A DNA stretch of 64,000 nucleotides from Oxytricha trifallax (GCA_000711775.1 ARYC01017706.1:62001-126000); one strand, 5' to 3'; numbered from the stretch's first letter, positions 30,501-41,500 are shown. The notes: generated from the sequence alone by a model not told the origin. Numbers and translations: made by a program.

Positions 30501-32375
30501 GACTAATTGAAAGTCCTCAGTTTCTTTTAAATAAAAAAAGTAATCAATAGCATAAAATTGAAGTTTCTCTTTGAATGAGGCTGTATAACAAATGGCAAGT
30601 GCTGCTTTTTCCTTAAGACATTTAGATGCTGTGAAAATTCAAAATAAGCAAGAAGATTCGTTTTTCTTAACTTATAACTGCTTCAACGATTTCCTAATAG
30701 CTTTGAGAAAATCATCTCATTACTATGTCATTGATTAAAATGATAGAGTGAACCATAAATTTGTACTTGTTCTCCTTTTATTTTTGATTTCCCTAGGAAT
30801 ACTTCTAATATCAGTTGTAATTCTTGTTCCAGTCATAAGAAATGTCAATCAAACTCGCACTTTGATCCTCACCTTGCTTATTGACATACCGAATTCGAAT
30901 ATTATGCAATTAAGTAACCAGTGTGAGAACTTTTTGAACCACTTAGAAAATGATGGAGAAGATGGTAATGAAGAAATTGCATCGGAACCCGAAAATTTTT
31001 TAAGAATCTTTACATTTTTTTAATTAAAAGATTTAATAAATGGCAAGGTAGAATAGAGAGAAGAATCGCAGTGGACCGTAGTCACAAATCAAAGAGGGAT
31101 CAATAAGTTACCAAAGAATCTCAAACTCTCTTATAAGTAATTTGCAATATAGGTTGCTCTAGCCTCTAGTTTTATAGCAGCTTACTACTCCATAATGTTC
31201 TATCTAAACTATGATTACGTGAATGACATTAAGAGATCTACAGTTATGATGGGGATTTTGGGGCAAGCAGAAACTTACTTCATTTTAAGCTAAAATTCAA
31301 TCAGGGAAATGCTCTATGACTCTGAGAAACCTATCCTTAACACTTAATATAATCTGTATTTATTTTAGTTTAAATATTTAACACGAATAGCTTTAATGTT
31401 GCTAGTGACTCAATTGAGCAGTTGTACAGGCTAAACTATGAAATAATGGAGAATTAATTCAGCAACCAGGAAATTAATGATTAAATGTTCAATGATATGT
31501 TTGACACTATTTACCACACTAATCTTTGCACAAATTCTTATGGAATATTTGATTTTACATTAATACCTATTGCATGCGAGGCTTTATACTCTTAATCTGT
31601 TTAAAATGTAAGTTAGCTTTAATTACAACATAATTATTTATTTAGGGATTATAAGGAGTGATAATACGGTACATCGAGACATTGAAAAAAGTAATAAAAG
31701 ATGTTGTTTTGTATAGGGAGAAAGGCTTTAATGCATAAAATCTCATTAATTCGGACTAATTCGTAGAGCTATTTACTCTTCATTTCCGCATTATCAAGGA
31801 CTCCTTTAGGAAATTAACAATAAAAAATTTTAATTTTTAAATTAATATAAATTGATGAATACGCTTTCAGATTCTATACAGAACAACTACACTACCAAGC
31901 TAAATTTAAGAATTATAGCATTCATTATTTTCATAGCCTTTATCATACTTGGTTATAACCTTTTTATTTTTATAGATATTTTTGTTTAAGTTTATTTTAA
32001 TTATGATTTCTAAGATAAACTCTCATTAAAGACTGACCCTTATTTATATTAACTAAATTATACATGCTCGTATGGATTCCGTATGTGAAGAATCTAAAGA
32101 AGGAAATTTGGAGGACCAAACAAATGCTGACCATCATTCCAATCGAAGTCATTAAGAAGCTGCCTAAAATTTAGGAATATATCTTCAATGAGAGTGTCGT
32201 CACTAAATAGCAGCAGTAGATTAAGAGCTTATCCAAGGACTCAAAACTTCAAAGTCATAAGGGATCTGGTATTGTCAAATCAAAATTATATAATCTAAAG
32301 TAGTTATAGTAAAAAAAAATAAGGAAACTTTATAAATAATTTGGAATTAAGCTCTTATTTTTATTTATATAATGA
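18525..32375 (+). CDS. PAS-C: third large multi-span PAS-domain membrane protein, interrupted by a TBE transposon
   Basis: ATG 18525 gives a Lys/Gln-rich leader (MKSKKQQKHQQKHGNQ), then NVLYVLLKDDESSSWKEMM as in PAS-B. N-terminal spans: LDFLEIYYFSFFSF (18935-18973), LTTYLVFFYIVTFMIV (about 19650-19700), LVILDILYVSYSFQ (19777), IVLSFLFMIICLIVALTY (20335-20397), YHWLLIFILLVLSYQSF (20600). A TPR-like block follows (MFKEGLKRFPSC and IQYAFFLTETLS, 22825-22990). The PAS domain lies at about 23719-24010 and 28926-28990 (CACIYALGNNENLGLINQCN, MVFGRHKSGFVFPVWLQIKL, then NGLQFVAIFQVDKKLM) and is split by the TBE. The linker 28975-29780 and the conserved C-terminal half (spans near 30110-30165, 30750-30830, 31145-31210, 31905-31950; EIWRTKQMLTIIPIEV near 32105) follow. 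The first in-frame TGA is 32373-32375. Function as for PAS-B. A frame join near 18850-18905 and the joins near 19150-19630, 23060-23170 and 31950-32050 are unresolved. Confidence 0.85.
21088..22166. mobile_element. Foldback element with long inverted arms and a captured Cys-rich gene fragment
   Basis: The left arm (about 21088-21360) and right arm (about 21879-22166) are inverted copies of one another, interrupted by small indels. The arms hold CCTGCCCACC-type GC-rich blocks in otherwise AT-rich DNA. The unique centre (21361-21878) is unusually GC-rich and looks host-derived. I see no transposase, so this is a non-autonomous element or an inverted duplication of a host segment. It lies wholly inside an IES of PAS-C. 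Confidence 0.75.
21430..21840 (-). pseudogene. Fragment of a cysteine-rich (furin/growth-factor-receptor-like repeat) extracellular protein
   Basis: Minus strand, in pieces of frame: CAGYDATDADTCTMCAEGD, then after a shift TCGACPADQYGNDGG, CADCMDQCLSCTSSGND, and SNDCLTVCPDDYRDNGSFCY. CxxC spacing with Gly/Asp/Asn is typical of the Cys-rich repeats of ciliate surface proteins. A 35-bp GT-AG segment near 21505-21539 looks like an intron. There is at least one frame shift and one TGA, so it is not an intact gene. It forms the centre of the foldback element. Confidence 0.6.
24012..24087 (+). repeat. Left terminal inverted repeat of TBE
   Basis: It begins CAAAACCCCAAAACCCC, identical to 1.5+ telomere repeats of stichotrichs, followed by an AT-rich inner part. 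It matches the complement of 28847-28922 except for about three positions. Confidence 0.95.
24094..25153 (+). CDS. TBE 42-kDa transposase (IS630/Tc1-type DDE), with apparent frame breaks
   Basis: Reads ARQKQQAIGYIYDEEYIDLV, LLLKRSPSTVRSHC and SLDQRAIMFHRQFPELK, then after a one-base frame change near 24500 GVNRIKRVIDFTLPFYNNN, and the catalytic core: IKFIHADEAEFTFNTF (first Asp), ILFVDNISVHKTKETR (second Asp, DNxxxH form) and PYSPQFNGIEFYRGILKGHY (Glu after YSPxxNxIE). This is the IS630-Tc1-mariner layout and the known TBE transposase. The expected ATG is one base short (AAATGCGAG at 24092-24100), so there are about two frame breaks. The product would cut and insert TBE ends; family members are known to be used by the cell for genome rearrangement. 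Confidence 0.9.
25157..25944 (-). CDS. TBE 22-kDa protein of unknown function, with apparent frame breaks
   Basis: Minus-strand start ATG 25944-25942 (MESMNDAMKRVQAQEL). The main block reads VKFAEIPNYPEISVTNLYDG, YLPSKKQLSNKLPERNYFFG, ISESWLSELQKHPYISSKI and LTLQKFWNWHLLDEGIEQAS; the end is NIDAGAGSKRRNLGGG followed by Lys/Glu/Pro-rich sequence. At least two frame changes (near 25720 and 25330) separate these blocks. It occupies the place and strand of the 22-kDa reading frame of described TBEs and converges on the transposase gene. No domain was recognised. Confidence 0.7.
26151..26311. repeat. Four-copy tandem repeat GTACTTAATTAGGAGCA between divergent TBE genes
   Basis: Units start near 26155, 26187, 26217 and 26281, each with the core GTACTTAATTAGGAGCA; the first and last share the longer form with ACCTCCTAAA, itself partly palindromic with TTAGGAGC. 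They lie between the start of the 22-kDa gene (-) and the 57-kDa gene (+), so they are candidate promoter or regulator-binding repeats. Confidence 0.65.
26555..28803 (+). CDS. TBE 57-kDa zinc-finger and protein-kinase protein, split by a nested element
   Basis: ATG 26555 (MKLTFSSNKKCDSCEMNSHK). Three C2H2-like fingers: CDSCEMNSHKNQQSYHLRSM, FFKQCERDFAHKSSWYRHMK and YDCFECHKQYAHTRDLRKHL plus KAH. After a frame change near 27290 comes a kinase domain: LYEMTLRDFITDQRDH, IKGLHKLGFVHRDLKPENIM (catalytic HRDLKPEN intact), VAIIDFNRAQRVE (DFG replaced by DFN) and WDVWALAAIIIEC. The kinase frame is interrupted between ATC and GAT by the element at 27580-28421; deleting it with one 8-bp duplication restores VAIIDFN. 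A second frame change near 28670 leads to the tail AESIIIKPNSRSDIS up to TGA 28801-28803. Zinc-finger plus kinase is the known makeup of the TBE 57-kDa frame; its job is unknown. Confidence 0.88.
27580..28421. mobile_element. 842-bp near-perfect palindromic (foldback/MITE) element inserted in the TBE kinase gene
   Basis: Two arms of about 420 bp meet near 28000 with almost no loop. Flanked by the 8-bp duplication CAATAATC at 27572-27579 and 28422-28429. The ends are G-rich/C-rich (AGGGGGGGG left, CCCTCCCCC right) and each arm carries three subterminal copies of CTAAGTCGGTGCA (left copies near 27590, 27619 and 27663; right copies inverted near 28330, 28368 and 28400). No coding capacity. The 8-bp duplication fits hAT-like mobilisation, but the family is not certain. 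Confidence 0.88.
28847..28922 (-). repeat. Right terminal inverted repeat of TBE
   Basis: It ends GGGGTTTTGGGGTTTTG at 28922, then the AAT duplication and the resumed PAS-C coding frame. Confidence 0.95.
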
Positions 32376-32991
32376 TGATCCAGATTGATAGATGAGGTAC
32401 GGGAGTAAAATCTTATTAAAAAATCAGAAGTTTTCCAATAATCTTAATTCAAAGCTAAAATTTCAGCTAAATATAATAAATGCAATTTAATTCTATATAT
32501 AATCGTAATTTACTTCTCTTATTATCATTCGAAATTTAACTGATTAGACTACATTTTTTTATTTATTCATTAAAGAATGAAGTATTTATAAAAATGATCA
32601 GAAATATAGAAATATATATTAAAACAGGAAATCTAATAATTTAATTAAATTTACTATAGACTTTGTAATTTACTCGTTACAATTAAGTTTATCTGGCATC
32701 AAAATTAGTAAATTATTAAATTACTTATAGTATAATATTAATTCTAAAGCGATTTTCTTATAATTACCTATATAATCAATTTATTAATTACTTCATGAAA
32801 AACTACAGATAATTCTTGCCATTTAATAAAATTAACAAAAAAATGTAGGAATTTTTGTATATTTAAATTTTATTTTAAAAATTGGATTTGAATTTCAATT
32901 ATAGAGATCAAATAAATTTAAAGAAATTTACAAACAAATTTAAATTATTTAGAAAAAATAAATATAATTTGTTTAATTGGCAAGTTTCTTA
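32376..32991. other. Intergenic AT-rich spacer
   Basis: About 615 bp between PAS-C and the YHYH gene. No gene, repeat or RNA signature seen. Confidence 0.5.
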
Positions 32992-35138
32992 ATGATGTTC
33001 CTGACGAGCAACAACTAAGTGAAAGGATAGAACACTGAGTCCTCACTAATTTTAGACTACACTGCTGGGAACACAACTAATTAGCCAACAAATCCATTCA
33101 ACAGTCTCAATATCAAGGACATTGTAGTGTATGTAATAAATTTTATTATATTATAGTATTATAAAGGAATATTTATTAAAGTGAGATAGACTGTGACTTA
33201 GGGAATTGTATTCGATTAATCAATGGAGTCATGCAAGTTATTCGCTAATTCATTCGCAAACACCTGCGACATGACAACAGACCCCAATTTATATAATATT
33301 TATTTATAAGAAATTTTAATTTGTCTTTTATATTTCAATGAATGCACAACCACCTTCCTCTCTATCACAAGTACCAGTTAACTAAAAGACCTGCTCTAAT
33401 TAAAATAATATAAATGAAAGTTTTTCTTTTTTTATAGAAAAAATTCATAAAATGTAATGTCTAATGTGTCAGAGTCCATTCAATAAGTGATTCTCGAATC
33501 GTAGATTATGTGTAACTTGTTCTTTAATTGAGATTGATAGCGTACCTTAGGTATTTGTTCGTGTATAATCTAATGGACTTCCAAATCATTCATTATTATT
33601 ATAATTCAATAAACTGCTCTAGGAAATAATTTCAGCTTAATTTACTCTAAATAGTTTAATCGCCATTCAAAATTTATTTCAATTGTATGACTACACTTTA
33701 TATTTAATGTTTCAATTGCGTGTACTGGGGAGGTGACTCGAATGACCCAGATGCCACAGGTACCTCAGCTGCTATAGATTTCCAGGTGAAATGGAACGCT
33801 CTAACTCCCAGAATCCCTCTGAGTTATAACATTGAAACTCAGGCACAATTAGATCATGTGATATGCGAGGATAATGAGTGGAGTAGGATAATTCCAGATG
33901 ATAGGCAATTTAGCAATATTCAAGAGACTATTATGTCATACTTTTAAGTTTAAAAATTGGAAGTTTTATCATACAAATATAGAACATTTATAAATGTAAA
34001 GCATATTAAAGACTATGCGACCTGGAACTTCAACTGATTTGAGTGAATTTGTAGGAATTGCTCTCAATGGAGTGCTCATAAGCAATGGCTTGAAAGGTAT
34101 TAATTTAATGTTGATAAAATCAAGCAATATGGGTTTGTGAACACCTAAATTTTAGTAAAGGCATTGAGTACCCTACCGATCCATTATATCCAATTAAGTA
34201 TGGTTCTTTCGATAAACCCATGGAAGCATATGAAACCTTTGATGAGTGCCTTACTAGCATCCAAGACTCGAACTCATTGGGTATCCATCACTATCATAAT
34301 TTAAATTTCCCAATTAAAATTATGAAATTATAATATTCAATATGCAATCATATTCTGTCTCCATGCTTAATTAGTTCAGCTTGGTAAGCTAAGCAAGCTA
34401 TTTCTTCATGTGCATTATAATACATATTCTTTGAATTTATTACCAATATTTTTATATACTCATGATTTTATGATAATTTTGTATATAAAGTGCAGACTCC
34501 CAGACTTATTTATTTATTTAACTTCAATCTTTATCTCCATTTATACTTAAATATTAAACTTTTTTTAAATATAATTATTTATATATAACTTGTCTGTAAA
34601 GCTACAAATACTACGCTAAGAGCGATTGGAGCCCCAAGAGATTAATGCCAATAGGTCTAGCTAAGGATGGCCACCCAATTTATGGTCCATTTAATGACAG
34701 AGGTTCTCTATGGCAACCATATTCAAAAATTGTACTCATTATTAATTACATTTTTATGAGGTAATAACCATGTGAAGTAGATGTTTGCAATGGATTGTTC
34801 ATTAATAACTAATACGCCTATGTTTCTACTATGTTCCATCCCTACTTCATTGGATGCTGGGGACCCACAAACAAACCTAAACCATTTGATCTTGAATGCA
34901 CATTTTATAACAGCTCATCTTAATAATTATCAATTTACCACATTATAATGTAATTATTTTGTAGTTTACTCTTTAACAATCATGTTCTGCAAATCCAAGA
35001 TAATGCTCTCAATCGCATAATTCTCTATCCCCATTCGGAATCATTGAAATTATCGCATTTGCAATGGTTTACTATATATCAAATAATTTTAGTGATAGTT
35101 GTCAAAATTCAAAGTTCGTCAAGAAAATTAATATTTGA
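32992..35138 (+). CDS. YHYH-domain protein (secreted or membrane-anchored)
   Basis: Start ATG ATG at 32992-32997 (MMFLTSNNQVKGQNTESSLI). Blocks in order: SMESCKLFANSFANTCDMTT, NECTTTFLSITSTS, VYWGGDSNDPDATGTSAAID, TDLSEFVGIALNGVLISNG, LGIHHYHILSPCLISS (the YHYH motif in the form HHYH), GLAKDGHPIYGPFNDRGSLW, PCEVDVCNGLFINNQYAYVS and TMFHPYFIGCWGPTN. The xGLAxDGxPIYG block and CxxDxCNG...FxPYxIGCxGP are diagnostic of the YHYH domain, found in bacterial and eukaryotic secreted proteins of poorly known role. The C-terminus IIEIIAFAMVYYISN is hydrophobic (anchor). Stop TGA 35136-35138. Cys pairs fit extracellular folding. IES pointers: AGTG 33126-33129/33180-33183; TTTATAT 33288-33294/33327-33333; ATCATA 34293-34298/34347-34352; AACCAT 34715-34720/34766-34771; TCAT 34915-34918/34980-34983. 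Joins near 33380-33715 and 34390-34605 are unresolved. Confidence 0.88.
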
Positions 35139-35700
35139 AAATATCTGATCAATCAAAGCTATAATAATATTGGAGTATTCAAATAATTATTTAATTATCT
35201 CCATTTATTTATAAATAAATTCTGAATAAAATTACAATCAGATATTTATAATTATTTTAAAAAATATTTTAAAACAATTATACATCTATTAATATAATAT
35301 CGAAAGTATGAAATTAACTTTCTCACTATCAACCAAATGTAATTAACAACTAATTAATTAATAATATGTAAGTAAATAAGCTATAAAATAATGCTTATAT
35401 ATGTAATATTATTAATATACTTTAATTAAATTGAATCTTAATTTTATCAATCAATTATTTCAAATTATTTTATTTAACATATTCTTAATTATTAATAATC
35501 AATATTAAAATTAAAAATAAATTTAAGAGCCAATATTACTATATATTATGCTAAATAATATAAAATTATTGTAAATCACATATTTAAAATAAATAATAAT
35601 AATTTCAATGTCTTATAGTTAATAATAATCAGAAATACCGCATTAAAATAAATAAACACTCCATCCCATCTCAACTCTTAATAATTCCCATTAATTACAA
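35139..35700. other. Intergenic AT-rich spacer
   Basis: About 560 bp of A/T-dominated sequence with many TTAAT-type words. No gene seen. Confidence 0.5.
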
Positions 35701-37797
35701 ATGGATACTTAGATAAAACCTTCATATTAAACGAGCCTTAGTTAAAATGTGTAGTAGTAGTAGAAGTAACAATTGAACTTTCAAAATTTAAATTATTCAC
35801 ACTTATTGAGAAACTTATATACCTAAACTGGAATGATTACACCTCCTTAGTTTTATAATGGTAATCAATGTTCTCAAAACTAAAAAAATTAATTATTAAT
35901 TAATAAAAAATTTACACTAAAAATTAATACAGTCAATTCCTTATAAATTTAGCTTTTAATTAAATTGCACATATAAATTGCTAAAACTCTGAACCAAATG
36001 GATTATTAAGCCGATTTAAAAATACATTCAAAAATTTATTAATAAAAGAGCAAGATTAATCACAAATTAATAGTCAAAACAAGTCATTTATACTAAACAG
36101 AATAGGAATACATGAAGGGAAAGATAAACACATAAAAACATTAAATTTTAGGGATTTACCTGCTTTTATGCCAGTTAATTTCAAGGATCAAGTGAAATAA
36201 TTACTATGATTTTTATAATAATAATTTGTATATAATAATTTCAAATTATTCATGGAAATAATTACAGATAGAGAATAATTAAAGAGAAACAGACAACACA
36301 TCGCAAATTGATTTGAAAGGTTATCAACAAATAATATAAAATTAGTGCGAAATAATATAGCCTGAAAAAATAAAAAATTTTGATAAGGGTATCGCAATCA
36401 TTTACAACCCAACCTCTGGAAAAAGCAAAGAAATCTAAAAACTGATATAGGAATTCTTGGATAAAAGAAATATCAATCATTAATTTGATTAATGATTATT
36501 TTTATTTTTTCACAACATCATGAAATATCTCTATTATATTATTATTTAAAATTTGAATTTTTGACATTAATTTATAGCAACAGAAAGACTATATCATGCT
36601 ATTGACCTATGTCAAAAAGAGTTAGATTTATCAAAGTTTGACGCAATTATGCCAGTAGGGGGTGATGGTACTATTCACGAAGTAATCAATGGAATGCTAA
36701 GAAGAAAAGACAAAGCTAAATTGCCCATTATCATGGTTCCGAATGGAACTGGCAATCATATACATTCATATCATATTTAATAATTTATTAAATTCATAAC
36801 TTGTGAATGACTTTTGTGGCACATTTTACATTGACACTCCAGAATAAGCTCTCACCAATTTAGAAAATCCTAGTAAAATGAAGATTGATGTGCTTAGAGC
36901 GTTAATTGATCATGAAAACGAAGAGTCTATACCACCTCATTTGTAAAAAGATCTTCATAGGTATTCAATTATTAATTCATGCATATCTCTCCCCGCTAGA
37001 GCAGCTGGCTTTGCCCCAAAAATTAAACATATTTTTGGATCATAAGCTTACGTAGTATCCACGGCAGGCTATATTTTATAAAATAATCATAATCATGATG
37101 CATTAAAATACTTTATTAGTTTTCATATTTTGACTCATAAACCAGATTACTATGACATATATATTGACAACAAGAAATACTTTGATAATCTTGACGTTTC
37201 CTGCATATTTGTAAATAATGGAAAACTTGGTGGTGGTAGAAATATTCTAAACAGTTTTGGTATAATCAATTTTTCATTTAAATACTGAAACTTTATATTA
37301 CAGATATTTCAAATTGATATAGAATTTAATTTTATATCAATGATGGACTTACAGAAATTGGAATTGTAACTAATATGTTCACAAAATATGGAATGATCAG
37401 AGGAATCCCAATAATTTAGAAATTTTTCAATGGCGCAACTAAAGCAGGTGGGCTTCATGTTTATGATCAGGAAAATTATTAATTAGGAAGGGGCTAAGAA
37501 ATCAAAATAGTAAATAAAAACTATCTCCCATAGTCGCTGTCATCTTATAGTTTAGGCAATTTAAATAAATAGATGCAATTTTTATAGTAATTTTACCCCA
37601 AAAACACAAAATGACATTATTAGATTGGAATAAGCAATTAAGAAGTGACAAAGAAGGCAGTAAGCTTAAATATAGATGGAGAGGCTTTTAAATTTCATGA
37701 ATTTGTTAAATATACTGTACTACATAATGAAATTGAGATCATTGTTGACTATGAAAGACTTTTAAGGCAGTCTAAATATGATTTGACAAATGTTTGA
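35701..37797 (+). CDS. Diacylglycerol kinase/sphingosine kinase-type lipid kinase (DAGKc domain)
   Basis: ATG 35701 starts a Gln-rich leader (SLSQNVQQQQKQQLNF; TAG run read as Gln). The catalytic domain shows IAIIYNPTSGKSK, TERLYHAIDLCQKELDLSKF, AIMPVGGDGTIHEVINGMLR (the GGDGT nucleotide-binding motif), LPIIMVPNGTGNDFCGTF (PxGTGND), then SIINSCISLPARAAGFAP, SCIFVNNGKLGGGRNI, DGLTEIGIVTNMF and LNIDGEAFKFHEFVKYTVLH. Stop TGA 37795-37797. Such enzymes phosphorylate diacylglycerol, ceramide or sphingoid bases on membranes; the exact substrate cannot be told from sequence. It appears catalytically complete. IES pointers: GAAATAATTAC 36194-36204/36255-36265 (11 bp); CATTAATTT 36478-36486/36565-36573; AAT 36754-36756/36806-36808. 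Joins near 35870-36090, 37245-37350 and 37580-37650 are unresolved. Confidence 0.9.
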
Positions 37798-38579
37798 ATA
37801 AATTTTTAATTGATTTATTGATACTTTATATTTTAGAAAACATACAAATAATATGATTACTTTTTCTAAATAATACTAAATTAAGTTATAAATTGATTTT
37901 ACTAACTTTATTTTACATTATATACTTAGAATATTATACAACCTGTTATTGAGATTATTTATAATTTTAAAAAAATAAGATCTTCTAAAGAAATGATAAA
38001 TTGTGAATAATAATTATCAATTGAAATAAAATATAGTATCCATGATTTTATTAAAATATTAAGTCCAAATAGTATAAACTTCTTTTAGATTCTAAATTAT
38101 TTGAATTTTTGCATTTAAAGCCATTTCTCACTGTTATTTTCTGACCTTATGTCTTGTTTCAATTTCTACCATCTTAGGTAATAAAGAACTTACAAAAATA
38201 ATTTTCTATTATTTTCTAGTTTAAGATACAGTCAGAATTTAAGCTTAAATTAAGTTTAAAAATTGCACTTTTAATTCATAAATTCTTAATTACCTAATTA
38301 AAAAATAGTAAATTTCCAAAATAAAATTAGATTTCTGAAATTTTTTTGAGTAAAAGAATTAATCTCTTTAAGATTAAGCCTATAAATAAGCTATAGAAAT
38401 AGGGAATAAGTAAATCTTTGTAGATTAATAAATATTACTGACTTAATTTAAAAAATACCTGTTGTAAAGTTTATATAGATCTTATTTAATAACATAATAG
38501 TTTTCAACTAAATAATTTCTTCTTTATTTATATTGAATGATGATTTTTATTTTTAAATCCAAATTATATTATTTAATTA
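37798..38579. other. Tail-to-tail spacer, lipid kinase / VID27
   Basis: AT-rich. Formally the VID27 frame stays open (TAA/TAG as Gln) to TGA at 38232-38234, but the sequence past 38580 no longer resembles protein, so the true end is uncertain. No other gene seen. Confidence 0.45.
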
Positions 38580-41500
38580 GATTTTTGCTTAGAATGTGAC
38601 AAGAACCTTTTCCTCATTGTTGAACTAAAACTGACCATCGACTGCTGGTTGAGGCAACTTCTTTATCTTGTAGCTGCGTAACACACCTCTCTTCACTTTG
38701 TTGAAGAGTATTTATAAATATGAAGTATATTAGAACCAATAGATACAAAAGATTATTATATTAAATTGAAGTTCCAAGTGATAAGCAAATCACCACATGA
38801 AGTGACAATAGAATCTTCCACTATATTATCCCCATTGTTAAATCTAGCTGGAGTGAAGTTAATCTATAATATATTTCACAATATAACTTATTAGGAAACC
38901 TTGTTGTATTATACTTGATCTGATACTTAATGATATCTTGTGGTTTAAGACTAAGTTTAAGTGGCGCAGGTTTCTCCTTGCCCATGCTCTTAGCGAAGCC
39001 ACTGCTTCCATCGCTTATGGTGGTTGGGATGACTAGCAGGTAAGTCTGACAGGAGGCTAGAATCCACTGCTCATCTTGTGAAATGTCGATGGATTGGATT
39101 CTTTCACCAAGACCTGGGAGGAGAGTCTTGGCGTTCTGACCGAGTTGCTTGTATAATCTCACTGCGCCATCTACACTTCCTAACGCAAAAGCTCCTCCCA
39201 TTTAAGTTTATAACATGGTATATGTAAGGAAAAGATTAATAATAATAAGCAATGATTGTTGTGGAAATGCTGCTGAAATTCACATTTGTTTTGTAGGTTT
39301 TAGCATCGACCACGTTGTTACCACTCTCTCTAGGATCAAGTCTGTATATTCCTTATGGATAAGAAACAAATTATTAGTATTGCGAAATAAATAACAAATT
39401 AAAATTAATCAGATTTTAATGGATCTAGCCCCATGAAAGTATTGATTTTCTCCCTCTATCCATTTTTAGTTTCATTACTGAGCTTCTGGAAGTTTATTAC
39501 ATCTTTGCCTGTTTTCAATTATTAAACTATTTTCCCTGTCTCCAAGTCAAACATGAATAAAATACAATATATAAGCTTAATAAATATTATCAATAAGCTT
39601 ATTTTAAGGCAATTCATATATTTATTAATCAAAGTTTAAAATGAACAATTGCGAATTCTCTTTTTCATTGTTGAAGATCAAATTAGACTCGTTATTAGCC
39701 AAAATGAGATTTTGAGGTACTATCTAATTGCCGTTTTGGTCCTTCAGAGCTGGCAAGTCGAGTGTGTGCTGAAGTCTCTAATGCTCATATTCATTTCCGA
39801 AGCCACTCTCTTCTGCGTTTTGATAGACTTTCACGATTGGGCCATTTAGAATAAAAGTACGGTCGTAGGTTTAAGCCTGTACTAATTCCTTGTTCACTCC
39901 ATACATCTTATCTCCTTATTATAATAGTTTATTGTATCACACATAAATGTACTTGAACATCTATTTGTGATACTGAAAAGTTTTACTTATAAATAACTTG
40001 CCTTCCTCATCACCATAGTCATCATCATCTTCAATAACTTATTGCTATTTACCACTGCGCTTATGACTGGGTTGTTTTTCTTCTTCATCATCGTTATTAG
40101 AGTATCTAGCTCCTTACTTGCGTTCTTCACCACTGGAGTAGCCTCTGTACTCATCATCATTGCCTCCTTTATCATCATCATAATCACTTTTGTAGGAGAT
40201 CTGTGATTGGTCAATGAGTGAGAGAAGTCTGTGAAAGTCATCTTCATCTTCTTAGTGAAGGTGAACTGGTTGCATTTTACCTTGTTTGTTTTGCTATTGC
40301 CCCCCAACATTCATTAAAACCGCAACAAAAAACCTATTTTTATAGTATTATTAATAACTATTTTTTATGATTGTAATCTTACTGTGTTAATCTTGGATCT
40401 GATGGATATATACCCATATCGAAGTCATACTCATCAACCATATCTTCCTCAATTTCTTTCATTTCAACATCTGGAACGCCTCCCCTAGCATAGTTACTCT
40501 CTAGCTACTATTCCAAATAGGAATTGTCCTCTTTCTCCACAGCTTTTTCATATTGTTGTTAGTTTTACACTTCAAAGAAGCATTTTGTCAAAACACCCCT
40601 CAAATTTGCCAAGTCTTATTCTCTGTAAATTTTGAACACGTAACCGGGGATAATTAATTAAAGATATCACTGAAATTTTATCAAACATTTTTATAGATAG
40701 ATTGGGATAAATTTAGAGCCTTTTCTAGGGTTTCCGATGAAGTTAAGCTACATATCTCTAGAGCTCAGCTAAATATCACTATTCGCTGAAGCTGTGATTG
40801 CTTTCCTTGTGTAAGATATTTTTCCAGTTTTATCTATGATATTGATCATGTACTCAAATTTATTATTAAAATATATTAATTTTGAGACCACTAAATATTT
40901 TGAAACTAACTTAATTTAACTTTTTTTCATAACTTTTAATTAAAAACATTTTTTTATATTTTAGGAATACATTCGAAATTGGGAAATTAATTTAAATTAA
41001 ATTAATTATAAATAAAAATCTTGGCAGTTAAAGTTGGCCAATTTAAACGATCTTGGGCTCATTCGATAGAGAATTCAAAATTAGCTGGACTTTACTATTG
41101 GCAGTACTATTTTATCGCATCCCTGGAGCGAGATAACTCCACTTTAATTAAACATCTCTAAATTCATTAAACTATACCCTCACATTAAAGTGAAGTTATC
41201 TCGCTTCAGGGATGTGATAAAATAGTACCGCCAATAATAAAGTCCAGCTAATTTTGAATTCTCTATCGAATGAGCCCAAGATCGTTTAAATTGGCCAACT
41301 TTAACTGCCAAGATTTTTATTTATAATTAATTTAATTTAAATTAATTTCCCAATTTCGAATGTATTCCTACAATACTAAATTTGCCCTTCGACTTTGAGT
41401 CAGATCCTTGTGAAGTTACCTGGTCAATGCAAAGAAAGATATCTTTTGCTCTTGTAATGTTCTCATCTATAAATGGAGAGTACTCCAGCAAATCACCCTC

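Larger units (their letters stand above)
18663..31853 (+). other. Ordinary IESs and introns of PAS-C (pointer list)
   Basis: Pointer pairs: AAT 18663-18665/18788-18790; TCC 19699-19701/19776-19778; AATCT 20269-20273/20328-20332; TATTT 20396-20400/20479-20483; AAAAGATG 22225-22232/22311-22318; TGAAA 22445-22449/22532-22536; ATCT 22583-22586/22811-22814; GCT 22885-22887/22966-22968; TATCA 23364-23368/23429-23433; GAAAT 23634-23638/23684-23688; TTAGTCTA 29064-29071/29094-29101 (30-bp IES, open in frame); GTTTTA 29749-29754/29778-29783; AGTTTCT 30519-30525/30562-30568; TTAACAC 31337-31343/31378-31384; AAATT 31811-31815/31849-31853. GT-AG introns: 18974-19104, 19908-20162 (same position as PAS-B 7028-7163) and 31608-31645. 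Confidence 0.75.

Noticed and set aside
39987-40310. Met/Thr/Lys-rich minus-strand frame as a separate small gene
   Set aside because: It lies within the low-complexity middle of VID27 on the same strand and reads in a frame produced by repetitive Asp/Glu codons; no independent start or stop context.
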